Shown piece by piece: positions 1-11,474 of a DNA stretch of 64,000 nucleotides (positions are counted from its first letter, which is position 1; every line of letters begins with the position of its first letter). This DNA is from Enchytraeus crypticus (taxonomy: Eukaryota; Annelida; Clitellata; Enchytraeida; Enchytraeidae): the NCBI GenBank assembly GCA_905160935.1, contig CAJHZI010000570.1, positions 246,781 through 310,780 on the forward strand, written 5' to 3'. The notes under the pieces were generated by a model. That model saw only the letters and a program-made list of their open reading frames with translations, searched no databases and was not told the origin of the DNA. The position numbers and the translations under genes were made by a program.

Positions 1-450
1 TCAGAAAATATTTTTCAACTTTTGTTAAAGATAAATCTTACAGGAACGCTTGCAGGTATGTAAGACATTTATTTCAGAATTAAGCTTTTACTGATACTTT
101 CCCACTTGATCTCACAGTTCCAGTGTCAATGATTGAAATATCGAACAAGAATTGATAAAAACAAATTAAAAAGTTAAGTATAAAGGAATTCCAGTGAATA
201 TAATGCTAAAGACAAAAACTAAAGCCAAGTTTAACGTCAGTTTCCTGTTCGACATGTTAGGTCAATGACGAGAAGCGCACTGAACTGAATCCTAGCTGTA
301 TCCACTTACCCGCTTTTGAACACTATGCCAACAAGCCACCGATTCAGCCCATCGTACGTATAATTAAGTGCATTATTTAATTAGCGCTTCGCGTAGCATA
401 TTGCCCAGTGTGACCCTAAAATGATTATGTCGAGTTACGGCAAGTCCTTT
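1..450. other. Left edge, mostly unassigned
   Basis: A degraded reverse SINE is suggested at 205-330 (AAAGCCAAGTTTAACGTCAG, TTTCCTGTTCGA). Otherwise nothing recognised. Confidence 0.45.
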
Positions 451-454
451 TGAA

Positions 455-490
455 CCCAGGAAAGAAGAGTTACGACTCTTCTTTCCTGGG
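455..490. repeat. Perfect hairpin, 16-bp arms, 4-nt loop
   Basis: CCCAGGAAAGAAGAGT, loop TACG, exact complement. Confidence 0.97.
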
Positions 491-656
491 AGCGAGAGTG
501 GGGTTGGGTGTTAGATTGATATGGAATCACGGGGATTGGCGGTGGTTGCATAACAAAAATGCAACTAAATATACAATTTTTCTTTTATTAACGAAAAAAT
601 ACAAATATATGCCTTTGCATAAGAAAATTGTTCATAGTTCATTCTACTTCTACTGA

Positions 657-678
657 AACTGAACATATATGTTCAGTT
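657..678. repeat. Perfect 22-bp palindrome
   Basis: AACTGAACATATATGTTCAG plus TT, self-complementary. Confidence 0.97.
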
Positions 679-680
679 GT

Positions 681-762
681 AGAAATAGAATGAACTATGA
701 ACAATTTTCTTATATTGACTGCTGTCAATATAAGAAAATTGTTCATAGTTCATTCTATTTCT
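681..762. repeat. Perfect hairpin, 39-bp arms, 4-nt loop
   Basis: Left arm 681-719, loop TGCT, right arm 724-762, no mismatch. A further direct copy of the right arm, with one change, lies at 620-652. Confidence 0.97.
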
Positions 763-781
763 TATATAGCAGCTTATATTA

Positions 782-813
782 CGAGTCCGTTCAGCGGATG
801 CTGAACGGACTCG
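782..813. repeat. Perfect hairpin, 14-bp arms, 4-nt loop
   Basis: CGAGTCCGTTCAGC, loop GGAT, exact complement. Confidence 0.97.
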
Positions 814-899
814 CGTGCAACCTGTCTTCAGCTCTCATGATGAGCTTGCTCTGGGTTCTTCTTTCGGACTATTCGACCTTCCACAACAGTAACCGTTCT

Positions 900-1868
900 A
901 ATTCTTATCAGTTTCTTGCAAGATGCTCATCCGAATAAATTCTTAGTTGACTTATGGAATTTGTATGCCATTCCTGGAGCACCAACACTGTCAATTATAG
1001 GTAGCTGCTTGTCAAACGCTCGGTCATAATAAATTTAGCCTCTACGAAATCCATCTTAATTCAAAACTATATAGGCCTACATGTAGATATTACAATTTCG
1101 CCTTATTATCCATAATTCAATTTTTCTATCATTCGCACGGATTTATATATTACCCGTTCCCCATTCTCTCCCCTCTCTCGCCCAATATATATCAAAGACA
1201 CTAGTCTTTAAAATCTGAAAGAGTGAGATTTCAGCTTTCTCTATTACTCACCGTTACTCAACACTGCAACCCACCACTAGCCGAAATATATTGAATTGCT
1301 TATTATTATTTGTCATTTATTCTGAATTAAATAACTGAATTTGCAGAATTACAAATTCAACTAGGGATTGTCAATAACCTTTCTGTCTCTAGAACACAGA
1401 GAATTGTTATCAATTTTCCGCAGATTAATATTTTTATGGCCTCTCTCTAACATTGCTCTATGTAAATTAATTAAGTGTTATGAGAATAATTATAGGAAAA
1501 TAAAAGTAGTTTATATTGATAAATATTTACATAGCTTCGTATGGTATTGATGTGCTTATTTTAAGATATTTATAATTGTGAAAATTTGTTTCAATGTCAC
1601 AAATTGCATTGATATTCTTTAGATATATGTATAGGTCTAATCATTTATAGATCTATAGGCCTACATAACTCTTTTTTTATTATAACTGTGGATGGTTAGT
1701 GCATATGCGAGTGTAGCCTACGTCTCTAAGCCTATGGGCTCTAAATATTTTAACGTGCTTAGTCGCCTCTTACAACACGTGCAGATTATGATTTATTTAT
1801 TATGCAGTGTCTCGGACACGTAGGCCTACTTAAAGCTTGATAAATATGGGTTCTTGTTTAATGTGCAG
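900..1868. other. No feature recognised
   Basis: AT-rich DNA; several AGGCCTA words. Nothing else. Confidence 0.45.
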
Positions 1869-2172
1869 GATCGTGAGCACAGTGCTATCGTGCTTTCACG
1901 CCATCACAAAGGAGATCGCAGAAGGTTGTGGGGAGAGAGACGCGCAAGAATACATTGTAAACAGCATTATGCCAGTCTTGCTGGAGTCGAATGAGACAGC
2001 ACAGACTTACTGTTCTATCGCAGATCCACTGAAGCAGTATTTCTTCTTCAGCGCAAATGATATCTCTGATAGTGGAAACAATTTCTCTAGTCATCGTGAT
2101 ATCATCATTTATATCATGGCGTTTATAGTTTCACGAGTTATAGCGAAAATCGCTGTGCAAGACAACGCATAG
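1869..2172 (+). CDS. Orphan exon-like ORF, unidentified
   Basis: Acceptor TTTAATGTGCAG, then IVSTVLSCFHAITKEIAEGC, DAQEYIVNSIMPVLLES, YCSIADPLKQYFFFS and a stop at 2170. Amphipathic-helix pattern and GC content above the surroundings suggest a real terminal exon of a gene starting left of the window. Family not recognised; it could also be a transposon remnant. Confidence 0.42.
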
Positions 2173-2289
2173 ATCTAGGCAGTAGGCCTATTTAAAGTGG
2201 GAATTGAGAACTACGGGAGCGATCATAATTTTTCGGGCGTCCTGTAATGTATTTACAGGTCTCCCAGTATCTAATATGGACCCCTAGCA

Positions 2290-2362
2290 GGTTAACGCAT
2301 CTCAGAAAAAATGAGAGCAAGGGGAACACAGGGGGAACACAAGGGGAACCTTGCTCTCATTT
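2290..2362. repeat. Fold-back around GGGGAACAC repeats
   Basis: AATGAGAGCAAGG and CCTTGCTCTCATT are exact complements enclosing three copies of GGGGAACAC. Confidence 0.85.
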
Positions 2363-2788
2363 GTCTGCGATGTTAGGGACAAGAACTGGGAGCAGACCTG
2401 AATGAGAAGACCAAAATTCCATATTAACTTAATTAACGAGAGTACATTTTGCTCTCATTTTGTCTGGGGCATATAGGCCTACTTCAATCAGAAGTCGTTT
2501 AGTTGAAAACAGACACAAGTTCTCAGCCTCAGGGAGTTAGGGTACATCGAAATTTCAAAACACGTGCAATAAAAGTTCAAGCTCTGTTGAAGGCCTGATA
2601 TGATTCGTGTCTCAAATTCATGTCAGTGACTAGTTATAGTAGTTGAATTGTCAACTGACGAAAAACTGAATCAATTTGAACATTGCACCCAATGATACTG
2701 AGTCAATTCCATATCAACATTGCATCTCTGAATCAGTCAATACCTCAACATTGCACCCACTGATTCTTAGTTGGTTTTTTGTTCCTTT

Positions 2789-2980
2789 AGTTACACACAT
2801 GACATACCGCATGTGCTACATGGCTTCCTTTCTTGGTTTCTGTTTTTGTAGTTTTCAGTATTTTCTCCATTCCCCTTCATGGTTATTAGTAATCGTTGCC
2901 TTTTGTTGGCGCATCAATTGCAGCTGGCGCGGATTTAAGAATAACCTTCCAACACACTCGGGATTTTTTTCTTTCAAAGC
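2789..2980. repeat. Dispersed repeat E, truncated copy
   Basis: AGTTACACACATGACATACCGC..GGCGCGGATTTAAGAATAACC; stops where the palindrome starts. Confidence 0.8.
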
Positions 2981-3069
2981 CAAATGCAATGCTGTAGTTA
3001 TTTGATGCATTGTTGATGTAGTTAATAACTGCATCAACAATGCATCAAATAACTACAGCATTGCATTTG
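2981..3069. repeat. Perfect inverted repeat, 38-bp arms, 13-nt spacer
   Basis: Arms 2981-3018 and 3032-3069 are exact complements; centre TAGTTAATAACTG is itself nearly symmetric. Confidence 0.96.
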
Positions 3070-3249
3070 ATGTAGTTAATAACTACATCAACATTGCACT
3101 AACTGATTCGGTGTCAATCACTACATTAACATTACATCTAGTACTGATTCTGCGGCAATCACCACATCGATCAAGTTAATGATTCAGATATCACTAATAT
3201 AACAATTGATAAGCTTATTTATGACAGAAATTGGTCAGTTTAAAAACTG

Positions 3250-3400
3250 CCAAAGCTAAGGCTAAGGTTAGCTAAGGTTAAGGTTAAGGTCAGTTTCCTC
3301 ATTCGAAAGCGATGACAGTGACGGGCGAGCCCAGGATTTGAACCTCGCACATACTGATCCGCGGTCGAGTATCTTACGATGTCGCTACTGGCTCCAGCCG
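3250..3400 (-). mobile_element. tRNA-derived SINE S1
   Basis: GCTAAGGTTA tail (expanded), GTCAGTTTCCTCATTCGAAAGC, GGGCGAGCCCAGGATTTGAACC, CGCGGTCGAG, ACTGGCTCCAGCC. Confidence 0.85.
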
Positions 3401-4075
3401 GAGTCAGAATTATAACATAATGGGAGACAGGCGTGGATACAGCGGAGGTGGGGGGCTGAGGGCTCGCTCCCTTAGGACTCTCGATAAAATTAGCACTCTA
3501 TAGTCAATGACTATGAATATGTTCCTTGAACCTGCCACTTGGCAGTGCACTGAAGAGAAGAAGTCAATGACACAGAGAAGGGCGCTTGTAAAAATGTAAT
3601 AATTTATGACCCTGTCTAAGAGTAAATATATATGGACACTGTCCAAAACAGTTCCCTCTCTAAAATTTATTAAGTTTCGTTAAATTTCTTCAGTATCTAT
3701 TTCCACCAATAAGAAGTCGCTTTAGCTCTGGTAATAAAGCTTATAGATAGTTTAATTGCTTACAAGCCTCATTTCCAGACCAAATATCACTGCGGATCAA
3801 AGATATGAATAGAATGAAGTCAGGAGGTAGGCCCATAGATCGACTAAGAAATAAAATAATTATTAATTTCATGGTCTGCCCAAACGTTTTGAAAATCAAA
3901 AATTGACTAAGAAACATCTATTTCAAAGGCTATATAAAGACCTGAATTTCTCGCCACAGGTGTTATTTTAAAGTTTGGGTTCGGGTTGGCCTCGGTTAGT
4001 CGCTGATAGAGAGATACTCAGGGTATGAAAACCTGTTCAAGGAACTCTAATGGGAAGCTTTAATAATATTCGTAT
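3400..4075. other. No feature recognised
   Basis: AT-rich DNA without repeat or exon signal. Confidence 0.4.
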
Positions 4076-4082
4076 CTGTTAA

Positions 4083-4937
4083 CAGGGGCGGATCCAGGAA
4101 TTTTTAAGGGGGGGGGGCCGAATTTTTTTGAGAGTGTACATATTTTTTATTTACCCCCCTTCTTCTTCGGGAAAGGTGATCCAACCAGGCAAATTGCGCT
4201 GTGTGAGGGTGGGGGTCTAAAATATTTCACTACTGAATTTTAGCTCATAGAGTGAATGTATCATCGTATATCTTACCTTCCCTCTATTCATACCCGTACT
4301 AAAGTCCAGGGAAAATCAAAAATGCCTTTCCCCATGCACTCATACCCGTACTGAAGTCAGGGGAAAACCTAAAATGCCAAAATCCTACATTGGTTTTGGA
4401 AAGAAGTAGCCTAGGTTAATTTTTCATTTCTGAGGAAACTCTGCGAATCTGGACAAATTGAAAAAGTGACCTAATTTTGGCGGTAGGGGGCCCTTCTCAG
4501 CCAAGGCTGTTTGCACCACTGCTCCAGGACAGAGTTTACATATTTTACTTACACCCTTTTATCCTCTAATACAGTGGTTAAAGTAAAAATGAAGAAGTAA
4601 AGGGGCAGGGTTCACATATTTACTTACACCCTCTTATCCTCTAATACGAACGTACAGTAGTTAAAGTAAAAATGAGAGCTAGTGAAACGGTCAACATTTT
4701 TCGGGCCCCCTTCCATTATGCAGATTTTTTAAATATGGGCCCCACTAGGGGCCCATATTTAAAAAATTGAGCTAATGCCTAATGAACGGAGTTCCCTCTC
4801 GTACTCCCCCCCGCCCACCACTGCCCTTACAAGCATATTTACACATAGAAATTGCCGTAGAAACAATGACAATACAATTTAAAAAAATTATCGGCGGGCC
4901 TACGGGGGGCCTGGGCCCCCCTCTGGATCCGCCACTG
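4083..4937. mobile_element. Non-autonomous hAT element
   Basis: Ends CAGGGGCGGATCCAGG and CTGGATCCGCCACTG; flanks TCTGTTAA / TCTGTTAT, 7 of 8 equal. Sister of 54111-54890. Carries a private 20-bp hairpin at 4724-4767. No transposase. Confidence 0.92.
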
Positions 4938-5119
4938 TCTGTTATGAATTTGAATTTTCTTTAAAATTTTGCACGACTGCTTTGATGTGTTGTTGTAACT
5001 TGTAAACATTTATAACTTTTGTTGAGATTTTCTCTGGAAACCGTGGTAAATAAATTATACGGAGGTTAGTTTAAGCTTAGAGTAAGAATACGTTTTACAA
5101 CCAAAATACTGAAATATTA

Positions 5120-6720
5120 ACTGAAATTAAACCTGAAAAAATGAAAACACCTTTCTCTACAGATGAAATAAAAAATTCTGTTAGGAAATTAAAAACAAAT
5201 AAAAGCCAAGGATCTGATGAAATCACAGCAGAAGAACTAAAAAACTGTCCTGAAAAATTTACAATGAAATTGCAAAAATATTCAAGAAAATGGCTGAAAC
5301 AGGAAAATATCCAGAAGAGATTAAACTAGGAATATTAATACCCCTACAAAAACCAGGAAAAGTAAAAGGCATATGCAGCAATTTAAGACCCATAATTTTA
5401 TTAAATCTTATCAGAAAGATACTGTCAATTGTAATGATAAATAGAATATACAATAAAATTGACAAAATAATACCAGTCACTCAAGCCGCCTACAGACCAG
5501 GCAGAAGTACCACGGAACACGTCCTAACATTAAAACTTCTTATCGAAAAAGCAATAACAAACAAAAACTCAGAAATAGAAATCATGCTTCTAGACATGAG
5601 TAAGGCGTTTGATACTGTCAATAGAAATAAATTATTAGAGGATTTAAGTAAAATAATTGATCAGGACGAACTGCATGTAATAAAACTTATCATTGATGAT
5701 GTAATTTTAAGAGTTAAAAATGGAGATGTAACTGGAAATGAGTTTGAAACTAATATTGGAATACCACAAGGAGATTGCTTAAGCCCGGTACTTTTCACAT
5801 TTTACCTTGCAAATAGCTTAAAAAACATGAAAACCAAATTCAAATAGCAAACCAAATTGAAGAGCACTCATACTTCAAAGAAAATATACCATATGAAGAA
5901 TTAATTCCTATTCATATTATAGAACAAAACTATAGCATAAAGCTAGAAATAGGTATAAATATTGATCAGCAGTTTGCAGATGATATTGCATATGTAAGCA
6001 CATGCAAAAATATAACAGACAAAATTCAAAAGGAAGTCAATAATAAAGTGAATAAGAGAGATTTAAAACTAAACACAGATAAAACAGAAAAATATACCAT
6101 TGGAAACAAAAATGATCAGGAATGGAAGAAATGCAAATATTTAGGTTCGTACGTGGATACTGAAAGAGACATGATCCATAGAAAGCAATTGTGTATGGCT
6201 ATTTTTAATAAATACAAGATGAAACTAACAAATAGCAAAATAGCAATGAAAACAAGAATAAATATATTCAATGCTTATATTATGCCAGTTTACATATTTA
6301 ACAGTGAGCTATGGACATTGACTTCAAAACAGGAACGCGAAATTAACATATTTCATAGAAGTCTACTAAGAAAAATACTTAAAATATATTGCCCTCACAT
6401 TATAAGCAATGATAACTTACATCAGAACAAATGAAAAAAAAGGAGTCTTGCAATTAAAACACGAAGACTAAAATGGATAGGTCACTTACTTAGGTTACCG
6501 AACAATGTACCTGTAAAACTTGCTTTAAATGAGAATAAAAAATCTCAGACAAAACAAAGAGGTTGTCAAAATAAACAAACGTGGATCAAATTAGTAAATA
6601 AAGATCTCAAAGATATAAATCCGAATTTGAACATATTAGATGAGAGCATCTGTGATCTGACTGAGGATAGAGCGAAATAGAGTCAATTAACCTTGAAGCC
6701 TACTGCAGGGTTCAAGTAGG
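5120..6720 (+). mobile_element. LINE A, RT ORF with two frameshifts and a stop
   Basis: KLKTNKSQGSDEITAEEL, then (shifted near 5300) LRPIILLNLIRKILS, LLDMSKAFDTV (catalytic Asp), GIPQGDCLSPVLF; shifted again near 5845 to FADDIAYVS (5973), then LGSYVDTERD, ELWTLTSKQE, stop at 6432, RRLKWIGHLLRLPN. Tail at 6720 ends (TAG)n. 5' truncated, no endonuclease. Confidence 0.9.
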
Positions 6721-6739
6721 ATGTAGCGCAGTCTTAGTA

Positions 6740-6910
6740 GTAGTAGTAAAAACATGTTTATTGTACCTTTATGGGTTTAAGTGTCAAATTGTGATTATAT
6801 AATACTAAATATTATATTTAATTATATTATATTATAAAAATTATATTATATTATATAATATTAAATGTTTTATTATATATTAATTTTAAATTATGATAGT
6901 ACAATTTAAA
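6740..6910. other. AT-only stretch
   Basis: Low-complexity ATTATATT mixture after the LINE tail. Confidence 0.7.
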
Positions 6911-7054
6911 ATGGATTGTACGTTTTCTCGTGAGTTTTCTCGTCACGATATAAAATGAACTGAAATACATATTTTGGAGAAAACCTCCATGTACCTGTCT
7001 GCAGTCTGCCAGTAGACATCTTTCATTAGAGAAAGAGTGGTAATTGAAGGATGG

Positions 7055-7130
7055 AGGTTATGGGGTAATGGATAGAATGTTCTCCTCGGATGCAAATGGC
7101 CTGGGTTCGAAGCCCAGATCAGTCAGCATT
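7055..7130 (+). repeat. tRNA-like sequence (probable SINE head)
   Basis: TGGGGTAATGGATAGAA as box A, CTGGGTTCGAAGCCCAG as a perfectly paired T-arm with box B. No acceptor stem pairing is seen, so not called a tRNA gene. Confidence 0.5.
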
Positions 7131-7295
7131 ATGATGGATATCCTCTTGTGTCCATGGAAGATTTTATTGCACCAGAGCTTGCTGCCAGTTAGATTACTTT
7201 AGATGCAGATTTGTGTTATATAGAGTATCACACTTTATCTATTCTCATCTACTAAATAGTTCTAGCAAGCAGTTTCCGATAGCGTTTCTGCCATA

Positions 7296-7360
7296 TTTTG
7301 TTAGTAGAGCGCTAGACATTAGTTTCGGAAGTCCTGGGTTTGAGTCATGCTCGCGCCATT
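7296..7360 (+). repeat. Second tRNA-like sequence
   Basis: GTTAGTAGAGCGCTAGAC and CCTGGGTTTGAGTCATG resemble boxes A and B. Diverged. Confidence 0.35.
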
Positions 7361-8039
7361 TTTAGTTACTTATTTGTATTTTTTCCTTTTTTTAAAGCTA
7401 GGGGAGGATTAGGGTTAAGGGTTAGGACTTAAATTTTTTTATAAATTTTTAGTGTTAGGATTTAGAATCTATCGATGTAAAGAAACGTTGATGCCGACAA
7501 GTTTCTTACGTGCAGCCGCAAGTCGAATTAATTAAGAAGTAAAATTTTAGTTTTGTTAAGAAGAGCACTGTCATTGGCTGAGTAGGCTATTATAATCTTT
7601 GACTTGCTGGTGCTGCTAAACAGAACGGTGTGCCTTGGTTACATTTTTTGTAAATACCATCATGAGAGAGAGAGATATTGCATTTAATAGTAAAATTTAG
7701 AGTCTCAATACATTCCAGCAGATTCTCAGAATGTCAGCTGTCCAAAACTCAACTGTTTTTAATAGACACTTAGAATATTAATGCTACAATTAATGCACTC
7801 AAATGGAAAATCAATAAGCAATCAAACATGGAGAAATTTATTTGAATATATGTAAAACAGGTTAAGTTATAGATTGGCGAATATCAGTAGGACGGTATAA
7901 GAAACTTTTATTATACGAATACAGGCATGTTATATGCGGCTTCCATGTAACAACTGTAACATACATGTATCTCAAATTAAGTTGTACAGTATTTGATTGG
8001 TGATGTGGTTCTCATAAATGGGCGTCTCAGAGAGAACTG

Positions 8040-8305
8040 GACTGGTTGGCTAGCTGACTGGCTGGCTGGATGGCTGGCTGGATGGCTGGCTGGCTGACAT
8101 ACTGACTGACTGACAGCCAGGCGACTGGTTGGCTGACTGACTGACTGATAGAGTGGAAGAGTTAAAAAGTGGTAGAATGGCTGGCTGACTGTCCTTCTGG
8201 CTGGCTGGCTGGTTGGCAGGCAGGCAGGCTGGTTGGCTGGCTGACTGGCTGGCTGGCTGGCTGGCTGACTGACTGACTGACCGCCAGGCTGGCTAGCTGG
8301 CTGTC
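8040..8305. repeat. (CTGG/CTGA)n microsatellite
   Basis: Interrupted GGCTGGCTGACT run; the minus-strand SQPASQPA ORF is its translation. It sits between two copies of GAGCACTGT.ATTGGCTGAGTA (7562 and 8314). Confidence 0.95.
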
Positions 8306-8709
8306 TTAAGAGGAGCACTGTGATTGGCTGAGTATTATAATGCTTCTTAATCCTTGACATGCTGAATGTCAAGGAATGAGAATGTACAAAACTTCTGATT
8401 TATACACAAAAATGCTATGTTGCAATAGGAGCTAAACTGTAATAAACGATCTAAATAGTAGAACTGTTTTCTTTTTACAGATATAAATATTTCTATCACC
8501 ATTTGAATTCTGTGAATTCCTGGCAGTTGTGTAATTTAATATTTCTTTCCTTTACTGCTTTCATGAGCTCTTAGAGTATTCATATTTTGTATGTTGAAAT
8601 TTTTCTAAATGAAAGTAAGTATTATGTAGTTGGACAAATTTTGAATATTTGAATCATAATATTTCTAAACGTCATCTTTTTGTTAATGAGCTAAATATAT
8701 TATTGCACT

Positions 8710-8750
8710 ATATAATATATATATATATATATTATATATATATATATATC

Positions 8751-8784
<34 letters not shown>

Positions 8785-8858
8785 CATGTGTAATATATAT
8801 ATACTGTATAGATATATATATAACATGTGTATATATAATACATGTGTATATATATATC

Positions 8859-8889
<31 letters not shown>

Positions 8890-8939
8890 TATATGTATAT
8901 ATCTATATCTATATTTATATATATATATATGTGTATATA

Positions 8940-8976
<37 letters not shown>

Positions 8977-9010
8977 GTATATATGTATATATACTGTATA
9001 TATACATGTT
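8710..9010. repeat. (TA)n with CATG/TGTA interruptions
   Basis: Three hundred bases of nearly pure TA/TATG; source of the YIYIYI ORFs. Confidence 0.95.
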
Positions 9011-9149
9011 TATAATATTGTATATATTCACTTTTGAAACATATATGTGTATCAATGTATTCTTTAACTTGATGTAGGCTATATAATATAAAATACTGTA
9101 GGTTACTTGGTGCAGACATTTCAATCATTGGAAATTGAAATTGACATTG

Positions 9150-10960
9150 ATTGATATTATATGATGCTAAGCAGAAAGCTCATAAGGATTGCAAGAAAGC
9201 TGTTAATCTTGCTAAAATCAATTCAACTAAAATAATATCTGATAAATTACAACAGCAGCTTTTAGAAACGAATGCCAATAATTTTTGGAAATGCTGGAAG
9301 GGTCATTTTAAAAATAATAATACTTTCAATAGAATAAAGGTTGATGGCTTTCAAAATAATCGTGACATTGCTAACCACATAGCAAATAATTTCAAATCTG
9401 CTTGTACACCAAACTCTGAAATATTTCATAATAAATTTAAAAAGGCATACGAAAAGCAAAAACTGGTATATACTTCTGAAGCAAATGATGTTGATATTGA
9501 TGTTAGATCCTTGGGAAATGCTATTAATTGTCTTAATTTAAATAAAGCAGCAGGTAGTGATGGTCTGATGATCGAACATTTGTTATATGCACATAAATTG
9601 GTGTTGCTAATAATTAAAACGCTCTTGAATATAATGCTTCGCACTGGACTGGTTTCCGACGCTTTTGGTATCGGTAGAACTACACCTATACCAAAATTCA
9701 AAGGGTGTAAAAGGGTCGTCTCAGCTGATGAGTTTAGGGGATCACTATATGCCCCGTCATCTCCAAAGTGTTTGAACATAGTATAAAAAAGTTCATTCAA
9801 TTACCAACTTCAAGTAGGCAGTTTGGTTTCAAAGATAAGGTTGGATGTATTAATGTAATACTTACCGTAAGAAAGGTCATAAAGTATTTCAGTGTCAAGC
9901 TGAGTACTGTCAGTGTGGGTGTTATTGATCTGCGTAAAGCATTTGATAAGTGTAATGTTTATGGCATATTACATATGTTACAATGTAGAAAAGTAAATGC
10001 ATATATCATTAATACTCTTGAAAATTGGTTCAGCAAAAATAGTACAACTGTAAATTGGGCTGATTCTGTATCGGATTGTGTTCAACTGCTATTGGGAGTT
10101 AAACAAGGTGGGGTTCTTTCACCTTCTTTGTTTGCTCTTTTTGTTGACACAGTTTTAGAAGCTTCTAAATTAGGTTGTTTCATTAATTATAACTGTTATA
10201 ATAGTTTTATGTATGCAGATGATCTTATTTTATTGATTATCTCTGTCACTGATCTTCAGAAATTATTTAATATCTGTGTATCTGTGACATGGCTTTTAGA
10301 GAGTTAGATTTACCATTAAATGTATCGAAATGTCACTGTATGCGCATCGGTCCTAGGCACAATTTTCAGTGCAAGCCATTGCAAATTAGAGATACTTGTA
10401 TTAATTGGGTGGATAGTATCAAGTATTTGGGAATAAATATTTTAAGAGCTAAATCTTTTAAATGTGATTGGAAAGACAGTAAATGTAAATTTTATACTTC
10501 AGTTAACACTATACTGGGGAGACTTGGAACAAAGGTGCACATTGATGTTTTATTAAAATTAATATTTGCTCAGGCGGTTCCAATCTTACTCTATGGTACA
10601 TGTATTGCGGCCTCCGGTTTGTCCTTTTCTGAATTAAAATACTTTACTTATGTTTATAACAGTATTTTTTTGAAACATTTAAATCGTACGATAAAAATGT
10701 TGTACTGAATTGTCAATGGTATTGCGTGTTTCTGGCCATTTGAAGTATTATTTGATTTTCATAGGTATAACTTTTTGAGTAAATTAATTGCCTGCAGTCA
10801 GTTAAATGATAAAATAGAAGTAGACAATTCTGACTATATGGATTACAAAGTTTTAAAAAATAATTATGCACTCCAGACAAAATATTCGCCAGCTGTGACT
10901 CGGTTTAGGTTGTGGTCATATTTTGAAAGTCTATTTTTAAATACTGAATAGGTAAATTTT
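9150..10960 (+). mobile_element. LINE B, long RT ORF in three frames
   Basis: NCLNLNKAAGSDGLMIEH, TTPIPKFKG; shifted near 9775: RQFGFKDKVG, VIDLRKAFDKCN (catalytic Asp), GVKQGGVLSPSLF, MYADDLILL (10212); shifted near 10295: LNVSKCHCMRIG, YLGINILRAKSF; a C-terminal frame ends at 10951. Only two or three indels and few stops, so a fairly young copy. CR1/L2-like by motif style. Confidence 0.92.
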
Positions 10961-11447
10961 GGTTTAAACAATTATCTATTTAGTAAGAATTTTAGTTCTG
11001 TTTAGTTTTATTTGTGATGATAAGGTATATCTTATGTTATATCTGTAGGTGATAGTTGATTATTTTCTCTTTTTGTTTTTGTTTACTGCCATGAGTTTGG
11101 TGAAACAAAGATTATATATACTTATATATATATATATATATTGTAGTTTAGTATTAATAATTAAATATTCATTCTTATGTTATCTATAGGAATAGAGTTT
11201 GGGTACTTATGTAGCATATATGAGAATACAGTTTACGTACTTACTAATGAAAATGAAATGCTTGAAACTTACTAAATCTAAAGAATTTGTGAATACATTA
11301 ATTACTTGTACTGTAAAATTTTTGCTTAAAATTCTTATTTAGTCTCATATTGGATTGTTTTAGGCTTCATATTAGGTGACCACGTGTTACATTGCTGGAT
11401 AATCACGGCATTATTTCTCATGTGCTGGGCTTACACAAAGTTCAATA
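10961..11447. other. LINE B 3' UTR and putative promoter-side spacer of SPIDR
   Basis: Ends of the LINE followed by (TA)n at 11112-11142, then 300 bp of AT-rich DNA. No core promoter motif can be argued. Confidence 0.4.
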
Positions 11448-11474
11448 ATGCTGTCTAGAAAAGGGAAACGAAAG
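11448..11474 (+). CDS. SPIDR: SPIDR exon 1 (start codon)
   Basis: The ATG at 11448 opens MLSRKGKRK and is followed by the donor GTGATT in phase 0. Joined to exon 2 it reads KGKRKLTWDTVST, matching the basic KRKRSWNTE start of vertebrate SPIDR. No TATA box or other promoter motif is obvious in the 490 bases between the upstream LINE and this ATG. Confidence 0.75.

Larger units (their letters stand above)
2660..3210. repeat. Degenerate ~40-bp repeat (AACATTGCACCCACTGATTC)
   Basis: Copies before 2780 and after 3090 (ACATCAACATTGCACTAACTGATTC), separated by repeat E and a palindrome. Confidence 0.6.

Noticed and set aside
1885..2094. Minus-strand ORF over the orphan exon
   Set aside because: The + frame has a proper acceptor, is longer and has the better composition.
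7055..7130. tRNA gene
   Set aside because: Box B and T-arm are good but no acceptor stem or anticodon arm could be paired; treated as a SINE head.
7977..8372. 131-aa SQPASQPA protein on the minus strand
   Set aside because: Translation of a (CTGG/CTGA)n microsatellite.
8649..9128. YIYIYI ORFs
   Set aside because: Translation of (TA)n; the same kind of ORF occurs at every TA tract.
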